This document shows positions 11,032 through 20,649 of a stretch of DNA of 64,000 nucleotides, in pieces. The position numbers were made by a program, and so were the translations under genes. Below the pieces are notes generated by a model, which was not told the DNA's origin, searched no databases, and saw nothing but the letters and a program-made list of their open reading frames with translations. Numbering within the stretch: the stretch's first letter is position 1; every line of letters starts with the position of its first letter. Source of the stretch: Hemileia vastatrix (lineage: Eukaryota > Basidiomycota > Pucciniomycetes > Pucciniales > Zaghouaniaceae); assembly GCA_030280995.1 (NCBI GenBank), contig JASXTE010000016.1, forward strand, positions 17,716,501 through 17,780,500, in the 5' to 3' direction.

Positions 11032-14000
11032 CTAAGATTTTTTCTTTTTGTATTTTTTCAACAGAGCAGGCAGATTTGAAATTTCCTTGCCAGGTATCCA
11101 TGCATCATGTTCAGATGATTTGTTCTTATATCTCAATAAATATTCAGTACCTCTTTCAGAAGTGATAATTCTATCATTGAGAATTTTATCAATTTCTGCT
11201 GTTTCTGTGACTTCCTGAGGGTTCTTTTTAGGTCTTCCTCTTCTTTTTGGAAATAAGTCACTGTTGGAAGTATAAGGTTTAAGTAATGAAATGGGAAAAA
11301 CAGGATGTTTCCTATCATATGGAGAATACAATACAACTTCTACTGCATTATCACCAACCATTCTTTTAACAACAAATGGTCCTACAAAAGGATCTTTTAA
11401 TTTGTGGTTACCTTGTAAATTGAAATGGACAGTAGAGATCAACACTTCATCACCCTTGTTAAATGGGTATTCTTTATGGGATTTATCCCATCTTTTCTTT
11501 TCATATTCAAATGCTTTATCAATACAACTTTGAGCATGTTTTCTGCATAGCTGTTGCATTTGCATAAAAGATTTTACACCAGGGTGTAGTTCCAACTTAG
11601 GTAAATTATTATTGAGAATCTGAGCAGGAGTGTTTGGGACATAACCTAACCAAAGCTCAAAAGGCTTTTTCTCAGTGACAGAATGAACAGTGCTATTATA
11701 TGCAAATTCAAGACCAGGCAAAAGAGTGACCCAATCATGAGTAAATCTGTCATTGTCTTTATATTCTAAACCAAAGGCACAATACCTTCTAATCATATCT
11801 CCCAGAGTTTGAATCATCCTTTCAGCTAGACCATCAGTCTGAGGATGGTGAGCTGTAGACAATTTTAACTCACAGCCACAAATATCCATCAAAGAGGTCC
11901 AAAACTCAGAAGTGAATTTTGGATCCCTATCAGAGATAATGGCTTTTGGAAAACCAATAATATTAAACATGTAAGACCACCATAAGAAAGCTAATTCTTT
12001 GGTGGATACATCTTTGTGGGTTGGAATAAATTTGCACATTTTTGTGAATCTATCTACTATTACCCAACAAGAGTTAAAGCTGTCTTTACCTGCAACAGGA
12101 AGACCAGTGACAAAATCCATATTAATGATTTGCCAGGGAGCACTAGGTGCTTCAATATGTTGTAATAACCCTGCTCTCTTACCTGTTAACCTTTTAGATT
12201 TTTGGCAGGAATCACAAGATTCAACATATAATTTTGTGTCTTCAGACATATTAGCCCACCATGCAGTGTTTTTGATTCTAATCAATGTTTTTTCAAGATC
12301 AAAATGACCAGCTAATATGTCATCATGACAAAGTTTGAGGATAGTTTCTTTCATTGAAGGAGGAATAACAATTACATTGGTAAGCTTCCATCTATAATAT
12401 ATATAACCATCTTCAATAGAGAACTTTCCTTTATTTAAAGCATTTTGGTACTTTGCAGGAAGAGTTTTTATTAATGCTTGAATTGAAGCATTCTTAGGAT
12501 CATTCAAAATAGTAACCAATTTATTTAAATCAGAATCTTTATCATATGAATCCAGTATTAACTGTAATAACTCTTCTTCCATATCAACTATAAATATACC
12601 ATGGATATGAACAGTATCATCTTCAGGTACATAAGCAGGATTGGAGTCATTATTTGGCAGAGGCAATCTGGAGAGCATATCAACATTAGAGTGAACATTT
12701 CCAGCTCTATGGATAATAGTCATCCTTCCTCTGTATTCTTGAACAGCAAGTTGCCACCTGAACATATGTCTGTTAGGTGTTTTGAGGTTTAAGAGAGATT
12801 TCACAGCACTACTGTCAGTTACCAACTCAAATTTTTGGTCATCCAAGTAGTAATGAAGTTTCTCAAGAGCCCAAACAACTGCTAAGCACTCCAATTGAGT
12901 GGCACCATATTTCAATTCACTATTTCTTAATGATCTTGAAATATAACAAATTACAACCTCTGAGGATTTATCATTAATAATTTGCTTTTGGTGAAGGGCA
13001 GCACCCAGACCAATAAAGCTAGCATCAGTATAAAGTACAAATGGCTTGTTAAAATCTGGAAGAGCCAAGATAGGGGCTGTCATTAAGCAACTTTTCAATG
13101 TATTAAAAGCTTTCTTACAGTCATTATTCCAGAGAAAAGCAACATCTTTTCTGGTTAGTTTTGTAAGAGGCAAGGCTATGACCTGATAATTTTTAATATA
13201 TTGTCTATAATAGCCACACATACCCAAAAAACTTTGGATTTCTCTTACAGAAGTTGGTGCTTTCACATTTTGAATGGCAGCAACTTTATTATGGTCTACA
13301 CAAATTTGTAAGCCTGACACAACATGGCCAAGGACTTTCAAAGATTGAAAACCAAATTTACACTTTTTTAAAGATAAGGTCATATTGATTTCATCCATTT
13401 TTTGGAAAACTCTATTTAAGTGAATCATATGTTCATCAAAAGTTTTAGAAAAAACAATAATATCACCAATATAAACCATAAGCCAACCTTCAATAATTTC
13501 TTGATGGAAAGTGTTATCCATGACCTTCTGGAAAACTGAAGGAGCATTTTTAGGGCCAAATGGCATCCTAACATACTTATATATTCCCATATGAGTAGCA
13601 ATAAGCAAAAAATTTAGAGAATTTTTCTCAACTGGAACTTGATGATAACCTTTATTACCATCCAGACAACTAATAAATTTTGCACCTTGCAAGGTAGCAT
13701 GTATTGAATTAATTCTGGGTAAAGGATAAATATCATCAACAGTATAAGTATTTAAAGCTCTGTAATCTCCACATAATCTAGCTTTATCTTTTTCATATGA
13801 AATCAAGACTGGGGAGATGACACAATATTTGGGGGTGACATCCACTTTCTCAATGATATTCATTTTCAATAATGTTTCAATATTATCTTCAATATCTTTT
13901 CTTTTTGATAGAGAAGCAGGATATGGTTTTTTCTTAAGGGTAGGAGGAATATCACTCAAATTACAGGATAAGGGAATCTTCATTTCTTCCTGAACAATTC

Positions 14001-17000
14001 CCAAGACATGAGACCCATGAGCAAAATCCATAGGGAAAGAGGTAATAGAGGCAATAATAGAATCTTTTTGTTCACAAGTCAACTGATCACCAAAAGAAGC
14101 AGTATTTATTTCATGTAATAAATCATCTATTTCAGTTGTTGTTCTACCTTTACATTGGGTCAGTGAGTTACAAGATTTCAACAAATGCCCAAAAGGTCTA
14201 GGAGAAGAAATTTTGAATTTTCTTTTCCCATTCATTCCTAAGGTAAAGCAATTATTTTCTGGGTCCAGTTTCACACCAAACATGGTTAAAATATCATTTC
14301 CCATAATAAACCAATTGCTCAAATTATTTTTTTTCATGACAACAAACTCACAAATAGCTCTGACAAAACCACCATTATATTTGAAAAATACAGAGGTTTT
14401 GTATTTGCCAATAGGAAATAAGGTAGAACCATACCCTCTCCATTTTTCAGAAGTTATAGGCAATAATTTACTCAAATATTCCTTATCCACTGAAGCCAAA
14501 GCTTTTTCAGATACTACACTTCCTCCAGCACCAGAATCAAGAACTACATCAACATTTTTACCATTAATGATAACAGGTGGCTTTAAAGGGGATATAGGAA
14601 TAGAGTTGTTAGTAATATCTTTAATTATCTCAGCATTTTCTACTGAAGATAAATTTAATACACAATCTTCAGATATATTATTTAAATAATGGACATCATG
14701 TTCCAACATTAAAACATCTTTAACAGATTCATTGTCATAGGAGATATTACTTTCACAGTCACTGGAAGAATTATTGACATCAAGTTCAACTTCATCAGTG
14801 TCTTCATTTTGTTCAACAAGATGAATTTTCTTGTCACAAACATGACCCTTCTGCCACGGTTTGTTACATTTATAACAAGTATTTGTTGCATATTTTTTAG
14901 GTGCAACTGGGGCAGAGGGTTTACCAGATTTTTCTGGGAGCTTTATAGAAGGTTTATTCTGATCATTATAAGATTTACTAAGGTAATTCTTTGGTTCATA
15001 TCTATGGTTGAGTAGTACTTCATTACAGATATTAATGAAAGAAGAATTTTCCCTTACATGCTCAGTTCTAGCAACAATCAAATCCCTAAGATAATTTGGT
15101 AATTTATACAAGATTTTATCTCTCCAAATATCATAATCCATCTTTGGATCAATTGCTCTAAGGATTTTAGTTATTTTCATCAGAAAAACAATGGGCTTTT
15201 CAACAGAGGAGGATACATATCTAGTATTCTCATACAGTCTCTGCTGAGCTAACCTGAATTTTGAAGCACCAAACTGATTCTCAATCAAGGATTTCCAATC
15301 ATTCCATGTATAATGATTGTTATCTAAGAGGACAGATTCATACCACATCAAGGCTACATTGGAAAATAAAGAAATTAGCTTAGAAACAATTTCCTCATCA
15401 GGTAGTTTATAAGATCTCTTTAAATTATCAATTCTTTGGATAAAGTGTTGCCAATCAGAGGAAGAATCACCATCAAAGGTAGGATATTGGTCTAACTTAG
15501 GCCAATTTTTCTGACTACTGGGATGGTCCACTTTTTGGTTTGAATTATTCATTAGTAATAATTCCTGAAGTTTAGCCAGGTGTTCAGAAATTTCATTATT
15601 TACAGAAACAGCTAGTGCATGACCATCACAAGATTTTTTGCTAGTAGCAAAAGATTTCACAGACTCATTGTCAGTTTGTTTAATGGTTGAAATATGAGGA
15701 AGAAAGGATGAACTTTGTTCAGGTTTTTTTCCTTTATTTTTATGCAGCTTATTTGCAGAAATCTCATTTAATTCATTATTGATGGTTAAGGTTGAGAACT
15801 TTTCCTGTAGGTCAGACACATAGTTTCTTATTCTTGGAATTTCAGACATCTGGTCATTAACTTTTGCAAGAGATAGAACATTTCTGTCCTCAGAAACTGA
15901 GTGTTTGGTACTTAGTGCATGGAAATCATTTTTTAGCTTCTTAAACTCATTTTGCAGAGATTTTATTTCATTTTTGAATGAATAATTTTCCTCAATAAGG
16001 GGTTTCAATTCACTTAAGGTCTTATGTAGACTGATATTTCTATCTGAGATAGCTCTATGGTCACTTCTTATTTGTTTTTGTTGACTAAGAACAATATTCA
16101 AGGTTTCTTTGATTTTTAAATAAGCTGTATCTTGTACAGAAGAACTCACTTTACATTGCAAGTGTAAATTATTTAATCTATCATTTTCATGGATTAACAC
16201 ATCTCTCACATGTTTGTCTTTCACAATATTAAAATCAAGGGTATCTTTCAATATTTCCTCAGAAGTTTTTTCAATTAAGGTATAGATTTCAGGGGGAACA
16301 GAATCATTTTTAATTGCAAGAGAAGGATTAATTAAAGATGTAGAAGTTAAATGTAAAGGTTCATCAAATGACAATTTGCTAATTACATCAATAGGGCTAC
16401 TAGTTACAGGAAGCTGTCTTTTAACAGGTTTAACTGTTCTTTCACCATGTTCAATAATATTACCTGCAGAAGAAGATTTATTAGAAAACATACCCAAGTG
16501 ACTATCAACCAAATTACTTACCATGGCAGAGGAGGAAACTTCCCCTGGGACTGGGTTTGGGATTGTGCTTGGGCCTTCTTTCTCCTGCCTTGTTGGTAGG
16601 GATGAGGAGGTGGATGGAAATTGGGTGTTCTGGATGGGCCAGGCTGATGATGAGGAGGGTGTTGCAGATTCTGTTGGTAGTGACTCATTAGATAATCCCA
16701 TTTCCATTGCTCTACTTCCATAGTATTTGGATTTTGGATGGTTGAGCTGGGTGGCTGTGAAGGTTGAGCCTGAAGCTGAGGCTGATTGGGAGGCAACTGA
16801 GGAGGGGCCTGGGCCTGAATCTGGTTCCTGAGTTCTTGGACCTGATCCCACAATGTGTCTACCTTTGCTTTGTACGTCATATTTTCTGTCTTCAACTCTT
16901 TTATATGACTGGATAGGTTGCTGATTTGTTGTGGCAGAGGAAGCTTTTTTATTTTGAAGCCTTTTGGAAGACCTTCTTGAGTCACTAGAGGCTTTACTTC

Positions 17001-17199
17001 CTTCTGTGGTACTGGGGGAAGGGGGTTTGGTTTGTTTGCATTTCCTGTCATTTCCACATCCTGCAGTATGTGAATTCTTTGTGTTAACATAAGATTTTTT
17101 ATGACCAACTTTAGAAGAACTTACAGTGTCAGCATCATAGTCAATTTCTATTTCATCCACTTGCATGTTATCCATTTTTTCTGCCAAATTGTTGGACAT
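11032..17199 (-). CDS. Gag-Pol polyprotein, Ty3/chromovirus (RT active site mutated)
   Basis: Single 2055-codon frame. Order: Ser/Pro-rich gag N-terminus (1-290), coiled-coil-rich region (~310-480), gag core (~565-720), zinc knuckle with CYKC at 775-778, aspartic protease with DSGA at 888, RT (~1070-1290), RNase H with 'YTDAS' (~1385), integrase HHCC (~1610-1660), catalytic core D1695/D1757/E1793 (D-D-35-E), a GRPKK AT-hook-like motif, and a C-terminal chromodomain (~1990-2050, with 'YLLRYKNK' and 'DAWIP'). Residues 1243-1246 read YIGD instead of the YxDD expected of a polymerase; element 3 has YIDD at this place. ATG at 17199 is the first in frame. Gag and Pol are fused without a frameshift, so Gag must come from processing or another isoform. 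Confidence 0.95.
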   Translation of the reverse strand: MSNNLAEKMDNMQVDEIEIDYDADTVSSSKVGHKKSYVNTKNSHTAGCGNDRKCKQTKPPSPSTTEGSKASSDSRRSSKRLQNKKASSATTNQQPIQSYKRVEDRKYDVQSKGRHIVGSGPRTQEPDSGPGPSSVASQSASASGSTFTATQLNHPKSKYYGSRAMEMGLSNESLPTESATPSSSSAWPIQNTQFPSTSSSLPTRQEKEGPSTIPNPVPGEVSSSAMVSNLVDSHLGMFSNKSSSAGNIIEHGERTVKPVKRQLPVTSSPIDVISKLSFDEPLHLTSTSLINPSLAIKNDSVPPEIYTLIEKTSEEILKDTLDFNIVKDKHVRDVLIHENDRLNNLHLQCKVSSSVQDTAYLKIKETLNIVLSQQKQIRSDHRAISDRNISLHKTLSELKPLIEENYSFKNEIKSLQNEFKKLKNDFHALSTKHSVSEDRNVLSLAKVNDQMSEIPRIRNYVSDLQEKFSTLTINNELNEISANKLHKNKGKKPEQSSSFLPHISTIKQTDNESVKSFATSKKSCDGHALAVSVNNEISEHLAKLQELLLMNNSNQKVDHPSSQKNWPKLDQYPTFDGDSSSDWQHFIQRIDNLKRSYKLPDEEIVSKLISLFSNVALMWYESVLLDNNHYTWNDWKSLIENQFGASKFRLAQQRLYENTRYVSSSVEKPIVFLMKITKILRAIDPKMDYDIWRDKILYKLPNYLRDLIVARTEHVRENSSFINICNEVLLNHRYEPKNYLSKSYNDQNKPSIKLPEKSGKPSAPVAPKKYATNTCYKCNKPWQKGHVCDKKIHLVEQNEDTDEVELDVNNSSSDCESNISYDNESVKDVLMLEHDVHYLNNISEDCVLNLSSVENAEIIKDITNNSIPISPLKPPVIINGKNVDVVLDSGAGGSVVSEKALASVDKEYLSKLLPITSEKWRGYGSTLFPIGKYKTSVFFKYNGGFVRAICEFVVMKKNNLSNWFIMGNDILTMFGVKLDPENNCFTLGMNGKRKFKISSPRPFGHLLKSCNSLTQCKGRTTTEIDDLLHEINTASFGDQLTCEQKDSIIASITSFPMDFAHGSHVLGIVQEEMKIPLSCNLSDIPPTLKKKPYPASLSKRKDIEDNIETLLKMNIIEKVDVTPKYCVISPVLISYEKDKARLCGDYRALNTYTVDDIYPLPRINSIHATLQGAKFISCLDGNKGYHQVPVEKNSLNFLLIATHMGIYKYVRMPFGPKNAPSVFQKVMDNTFHQEIIEGWLMVYIGDIIVFSKTFDEHMIHLNRVFQKMDEINMTLSLKKCKFGFQSLKVLGHVVSGLQICVDHNKVAAIQNVKAPTSVREIQSFLGMCGYYRQYIKNYQVIALPLTKLTRKDVAFLWNNDCKKAFNTLKSCLMTAPILALPDFNKPFVLYTDASFIGLGAALHQKQIINDKSSEVVICYISRSLRNSELKYGATQLECLAVVWALEKLHYYLDDQKFELVTDSSAVKSLLNLKTPNRHMFRWQLAVQEYRGRMTIIHRAGNVHSNVDMLSRLPLPNNDSNPAYVPEDDTVHIHGIFIVDMEEELLQLILDSYDKDSDLNKLVTILNDPKNASIQALIKTLPAKYQNALNKGKFSIEDGYIYYRWKLTNVIVIPPSMKETILKLCHDDILAGHFDLEKTLIRIKNTAWWANMSEDTKLYVESCDSCQKSKRLTGKRAGLLQHIEAPSAPWQIINMDFVTGLPVAGKDSFNSCWVIVDRFTKMCKFIPTHKDVSTKELAFLWWSYMFNIIGFPKAIISDRDPKFTSEFWTSLMDICGCELKLSTAHHPQTDGLAERMIQTLGDMIRRYCAFGLEYKDNDRFTHDWVTLLPGLEFAYNSTVHSVTEKKPFELWLGYVPNTPAQILNNNLPKLELHPGVKSFMQMQQLCRKHAQSCIDKAFEYEKKRWDKSHKEYPFNKGDEVLISTVHFNLQGNHKLKDPFVGPFVVKRMVGDNAVEVVLYSPYDRKHPVFPISLLKPYTSNSDLFPKRRGRPKKNPQEVTETAEIDKILNDRIITSERGTEYLLRYKNKSSEHDAWIPGKEISNLPALLKKYKKKKS
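16518..17090 (-). CDS. Overlapping +1-frame ORF inside gag N-terminus
   Basis: 190-codon frame overlapping the gag start in the +1 frame, opened from the ATG at 17090. It can be read a few codons further upstream, but a TAG stops it near the gag ATG, unlike in element 3. Composition: basic N-terminus, 'LPKGFKIKK', a heptad-like coiled coil (QISNLSSHIKEL..., then VDTLWDQVQELRNQ), a Pro/Gln-rich segment, 'EQWKWDYLMSHY', a His/Pro-rich stretch 'PPPHPYQQGRRKK' and the end 'PPLPW'. By eye it differs from the element 3 version at ~26 of ~193 residues, against ~38 in the gag frame over the same stretch. Function unknown; the conservation suggests it is translated. Confidence 0.55.
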   Translation of the reverse strand: MLTQRIHILQDVEMTGNANKPNPLPPVPQKEVKPLVTQEGLPKGFKIKKLPLPQQISNLSSHIKELKTENMTYKAKVDTLWDQVQELRNQIQAQAPPQLPPNQPQLQAQPSQPPSSTIQNPNTMEVEQWKWDYLMSHYQQNLQHPPHHQPGPSRTPNFHPPPHPYQQGRRKKAQAQSQTQSQGKFPPLPW

Positions 17200-17860
17200 A
17201 CTAGTGGGAAGATTTATAATTTACTTTTTATTTTATAAAAAAAATAATAAAATTTAGTCAATAATTGCTCCAAATAATAAAAAAAATTTTATTAATTAAA
17301 TTATAGAAAAAATAATTTTCAATATAAAGTAATAAAAAATTTAATATTAAAAAAAATGGATTTCAAGGTTATATTGGGAATAACAATCAAGTTAATTCAA
17401 CCAATTAATTACCAATATTAAATATGGCAATATATTTGGGACTAAGCACAATGTACTTTTAAGTCAACCAAAATTAACAATAATTAATAAAAAAAAATTA
17501 AATTAATAATTCAATTTTGTATTAAAAAAATGTCAATTCTTCTAGGACTAAGAGGATTTAACACTCTATAATGGTCAACTAGGAAAAAAAAAATTTTAAA
17601 AATTGAACACTTACACTCAGTGAATCAGCAATTAAGCCACAATCACTGTTATTGCAATAAAAATATAGTAATAAGAGTGAGAGGCGCAAAGGTGAACTTA
17701 CTATAGTGATCGAAAAATCACTTCAAAATAATATAAAAATTAATATTATATAAACCTAAGATGTCGAACCCAAGTTCGAAACACAGTCGCGGCAAAAGTT
17801 TCGTTTTGCTAGGTGGTCCGTGCGTTTTGTCGTTCGTCGCCAGGCTCGATCGTCGTCGTC
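17200..17860 (-). other. Element 2 untranslated leader with splice-donor-like sites
   Basis: About 660 bp between the primer-binding region and the gag ATG, without an ORF. On the - strand it has two GTAAGT/GTAAGTG donor-like sites (17696-17701 and 17609-17614), then spaced blocks beginning GTTGA and ending TTAGTCC or similar (near 17570, 17460 and 17395). Both donors are conserved in element 3. A leader intron spliced close to the ATG is plausible; no transcript evidence is available. Confidence 0.45.
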
Positions 17861-17877
17861 GTTTGGAAAGGTCCCCA
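17861..17877 (-). promoter_or_regulatory. Putative primer-binding site, element 2
   Basis: On the - strand TGGGGACCTTTCCAAAC starts 2 nt inside the 5' LTR boundary. It begins with TGG, as expected for pairing with a tRNA CCA end, and is retained in element 3 at 53433-53449. I could not assign the tRNA. A weak alternative is pairing with LTR sequence just after the TATA box (GGGGA..TCCAA in common). Confidence 0.5.
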
Positions 17878-17879
17878 GT

Positions 17880-19019
17880 TGTCGGTCAGTTGTCTAGAAG
17901 AAGGTAAGAAAATTAGGGGAGAAGGAGGAGAGAAGAGGGAGGACAAGGGAAAATAAAAGGAATAATTTGTAATAGGATATTTTAATTTTATTTAAGAGGG
18001 AAAACAACGACAAGCAACTTTGAGAGATGACAAAAGCTTAGTATTTATTAATAATAATATTATTTAATGTAAGGGTTCTGCGCGGCAAACACTTTTAACT
18101 ACTATCAGACTTAAAGCAACCTTTAATTTGTTATATAGACTTTTAATTAGATTTGTATTACTAATAAAAAATATAAACGTAATAAAATAGTTATTTTAAT
18201 TTGTTGAGTGTTTAATAAGTGATGAGGCTACAGGGGATTATCCAAGGCCCTTTTATAGGCAATGGGTCCTCTGAAGCGCTACTATCTTTGTAAATACAAT
18301 GATTAGAATGGAATAAAACAAATATATCAAAAGAGTAAATGAAACATAACAATATAGAGAAAAACATGAAACAAATAATTAAAACCCCAATTAAGAATCC
18401 AATTTCCCCCCCATTAATTCCCAAATCAGTAAGTGACAATAGTGAATAACTAAACAAGATTGGAAACATAGGAACTATGAGAAATATAATTCCAAACAGA
18501 TGGTACATTCTGATTAAAGGACATTTTAAGTGAAACAAAAAATAATTTGACGCAACAAAACAAGCAATTAATCTCAATTTAGTCCAAATTAATTTATTTG
18601 TTTTTTCCAACACAATTAAGGGTCAAAAGAAGCGTCCTTAATTATTGTTTAGTATCATATGAGAGGTATTATTTAATATATAAATTTAAGTAATTAATTT
18701 AAATATATTATAAATCAATTTTACACTTGTAATTATAATATATGTTTTTTAATTAATTAAATATAAATTTATAATTATTAAATACATAAAAATGCGCCAT
18801 TATTTGTAGAATATATTATATTATGCTCAATTTAATTGTATATAAAAATATATATAACCAATAAATTTAATGTAACACTTGTATATAATAAAATTCTTAT
18901 ATAATTTCATTATGCAATAAAATATTAAGTTATATTCATTAAATACAAGTCTTACCCACTTTTTAAGGTTTTATAATTTATATATCATTTACTGGACTCC
19001 TGGAATAGCCTGGCTGACA
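17880..19019 (-). repeat. 5' LTR of element 2
   Basis: 1140 bp, + strand termini TGTCGGTCAG and GGCTGACA, followed by the AAAAC duplication. Nearly identical to the 3' LTR. As the upstream LTR it should carry the active promoter. Confidence 0.95.
18248..18257 (-). promoter_or_regulatory. TATA box of element 2 promoter LTR
   Basis: TATAAAAGGG on the - strand inside the 5' LTR, about 370 bp from the internal region. Conserved in all family A1 LTRs in the window. Transcription would start roughly 25-30 bp toward lower coordinates. Confidence 0.65.
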
Positions 19020-19130
19020 AAAACTTACATTATTATATTATATCTAGACTATTAAATTTTATTATTATTATATTTTTTGGCACTTGTCTCCCCTTAAATA
19101 TTATTCAAAATAAAACTACAGGTTTCATTA

Positions 19131-19325
19131 GGGGGTATCTAAGATAAAAATCTTCTATTTCAAAATACCTCTTTTTTCTACCAAATCAATTATAATTATT
19201 TTTTTAAATGCCAAATTGTACCCCAAAAACACCTTTTCACTGAGAAATAATTTCCACTTTTTGCTTTCTTTTTCTTTTGTGAAATAACTTTTAAATAATT
19301 AAAAATTTCTAACTTTTATACCCCC
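19131..19325 (-). mobile_element. Small TIR element M2a, copy 1
   Basis: 195 bp between GGGGGTATC and TATACCCCC. Over its full length it matches the reverse complement of 35047-35244, including TACCCCAAAAACACCTTTT..TGAGA near the middle. Flanks are ATTA on the left and TGTT on the right, compatible with a TA or a 3-bp (ATT/GTT) duplication with one change. Non-coding MITE; superfamily undecided. Confidence 0.75.
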
Positions 19326-19984
19326 TGTTAAAAGTATTTAGTATCAAAAACTATTACTTAAGCACAATGAGAACAAATTATTTACATTAGATAAAGAAAA
19401 AATCTTTCTTCACAAGTTGTTACAAAAAGCTTTGTAGTCCTCCTCTAGTTTTTAGTTCCCTCTTTTCATTATTTAAATTCCAAATTATCATTATCCCTAT
19501 TTTCCTCCTTTAATTTTCCTTCTGTTGTATTATTTGTCTCTTTTCCCCTTTTTTCCTTTTCTTCTCCAATGCTTTCTATTCCTTCTAGAAAAACAGGCCA
19601 ATATTTTTCTTTATAATTTTATGAAGTGTTTTGTTTTTATGTTTCTTGGGTTATTCCAATTGGAAAATATCAGGTCATTATTTTATCTCCCTTTAGGTCA
19701 GAATGGTGATCATACCTTTTTTGAGCTATGTGTTTACACGTGCAAGAAATATTGATCTAGCACTTCATCAACTATTCTTGAAAAGTGTGTGTGAGCATGC
19801 TTTCAAAAAATTGGTGGTTACACAAATATTTTTTGATACTGTGGGTGTCAAGGTACACTTTTGGTCTAGAAGATTTGGTATGAAGTTTCTATGAGGATTT
19901 TAAGGATTTTAAATAAACTCTCAAAAATTTGGTACATATTTCTTAATCTAAGTGATTTGTTACTCAAATATAAGAGGTAGGGTT
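19326..19984. other. AT-rich spacer, no gene recognised
   Basis: Only short T-rich ORFs with no recognisable domains. I see no TIRs or LTR ends with confidence. The part near 19870-19984 might be the diverged beginning of the LTR that follows. Confidence 0.35.
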
Positions 19985-20649
19985 TAAATATTGTTATAAT
20001 TTATTGATTAAAATTACGCTCTTGTAACTACTAATGAGATAAGATATAAAAATAAGTATTGTGTTGTAAATAGTAATAATAAAGTAAGTTGGTAAAGGAA
20101 TGAATAAAAAACAACCAAAAGAGAGGCCTTATATAGGCAAAGGAGGGACAAAGCACGGCAATCAAATTCTGAAAACAGTAGTATGAGAGAGAGAGAAAAA
20201 GAATGTTCCAGAAGGAGTATTTTCAAATAATAAAGTTGTTCTAAAAAGAAGGCATCAAAAAGATGTATTTACAGAGTATGTCAGAAATACATCAATTTAT
20301 TTAATATTTACTGTAGAAGTCAATTCTAAATAAGAAATTTGAGTTTTTGTATATATTTAATATTATTTGAATATTAAAATCTTATTTTAATTTAAAATCT
20401 GTTTTTTAATATAAATTTTTATTTCTTCCAACTTGTCAAATGAGCACGGTGTTAGAGAAAAAATATAAGGGACAATTTTATATTTAATTTTAATTATTCA
20501 TTTAATTTTATCATTCTGTAATTAGTTAATTTATTATAAGTAATTTTAATGTAACTAATTTATAATTAAATAATTAAAATGATAAGGTGCGGCTTCATCC
20601 AGTAAATAATTAATTATTTCACTAGGTAAGTCTAGTAGCCTGGCTGACA
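19985..20649 (-). repeat. Degenerate solo LTR, family A2 type
   Basis: Ends AAATAATTAATTATTTCACTAGGTAAGTCTAG then TAGCCTGGCTGACA at 20649, the reverse complement of the element 1 LTR start. Upstream features fit the LTR layout: CTACTAATGAGAT..AAGTATTGTG and 'CCTTATATAGGCAAAGG' (20128), which parallels the TATA segment of other family A LTRs. The left boundary is uncertain and no internal region follows on either side. Confidence 0.6.

Larger units (their letters stand above)
9857..19019 (-). mobile_element. Full-length Ty3/chromovirus retrotransposon (family A, element 2)
   Basis: A 9163-bp complete element on the - strand. The two LTRs (9857-10997 and 17880-19019) differ by only about four substitutions and one 1-bp indel by eye, and a perfect 5-bp target duplication AAAAC flanks the insertion (9852-9856 and 19020-19024). 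The interior holds a primer-binding region next to the 5' LTR, a long leader, one open Gag-Pol ORF of 2055 codons and a polypurine tract. The integrase ends in a chromodomain, which places it with the chromoviruses. It is young, yet its RT active site reads YIGD, so self-mobility is doubtful. Confidence 0.97.

Noticed and set aside
14213..14689. Antisense ORFs of 80-160 codons within Gag-Pol (e.g. 14213-14689, 11999-12307, 49786-50262)
   Set aside because: They are shadows of the conserved sense frame. Their similarity between elements 2 and 3 is explained by sense-strand conservation, and they carry no recognisable domain.
16464..16521. Splicing as a way to join the overlapping ORF to Gag-Pol
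   Set aside because: Reading through the predicted 58-nt intron gives TGG then TAA, and the gag frame stops soon after, so this junction does not create a fusion.
18190..18260. Self-priming for family A like family C
   Set aside because: The shared GGGGA..TCCAA between the primer site and the LTR is gapped and lies only ~12 nt after the TATA box, too close for the mRNA 5' end.
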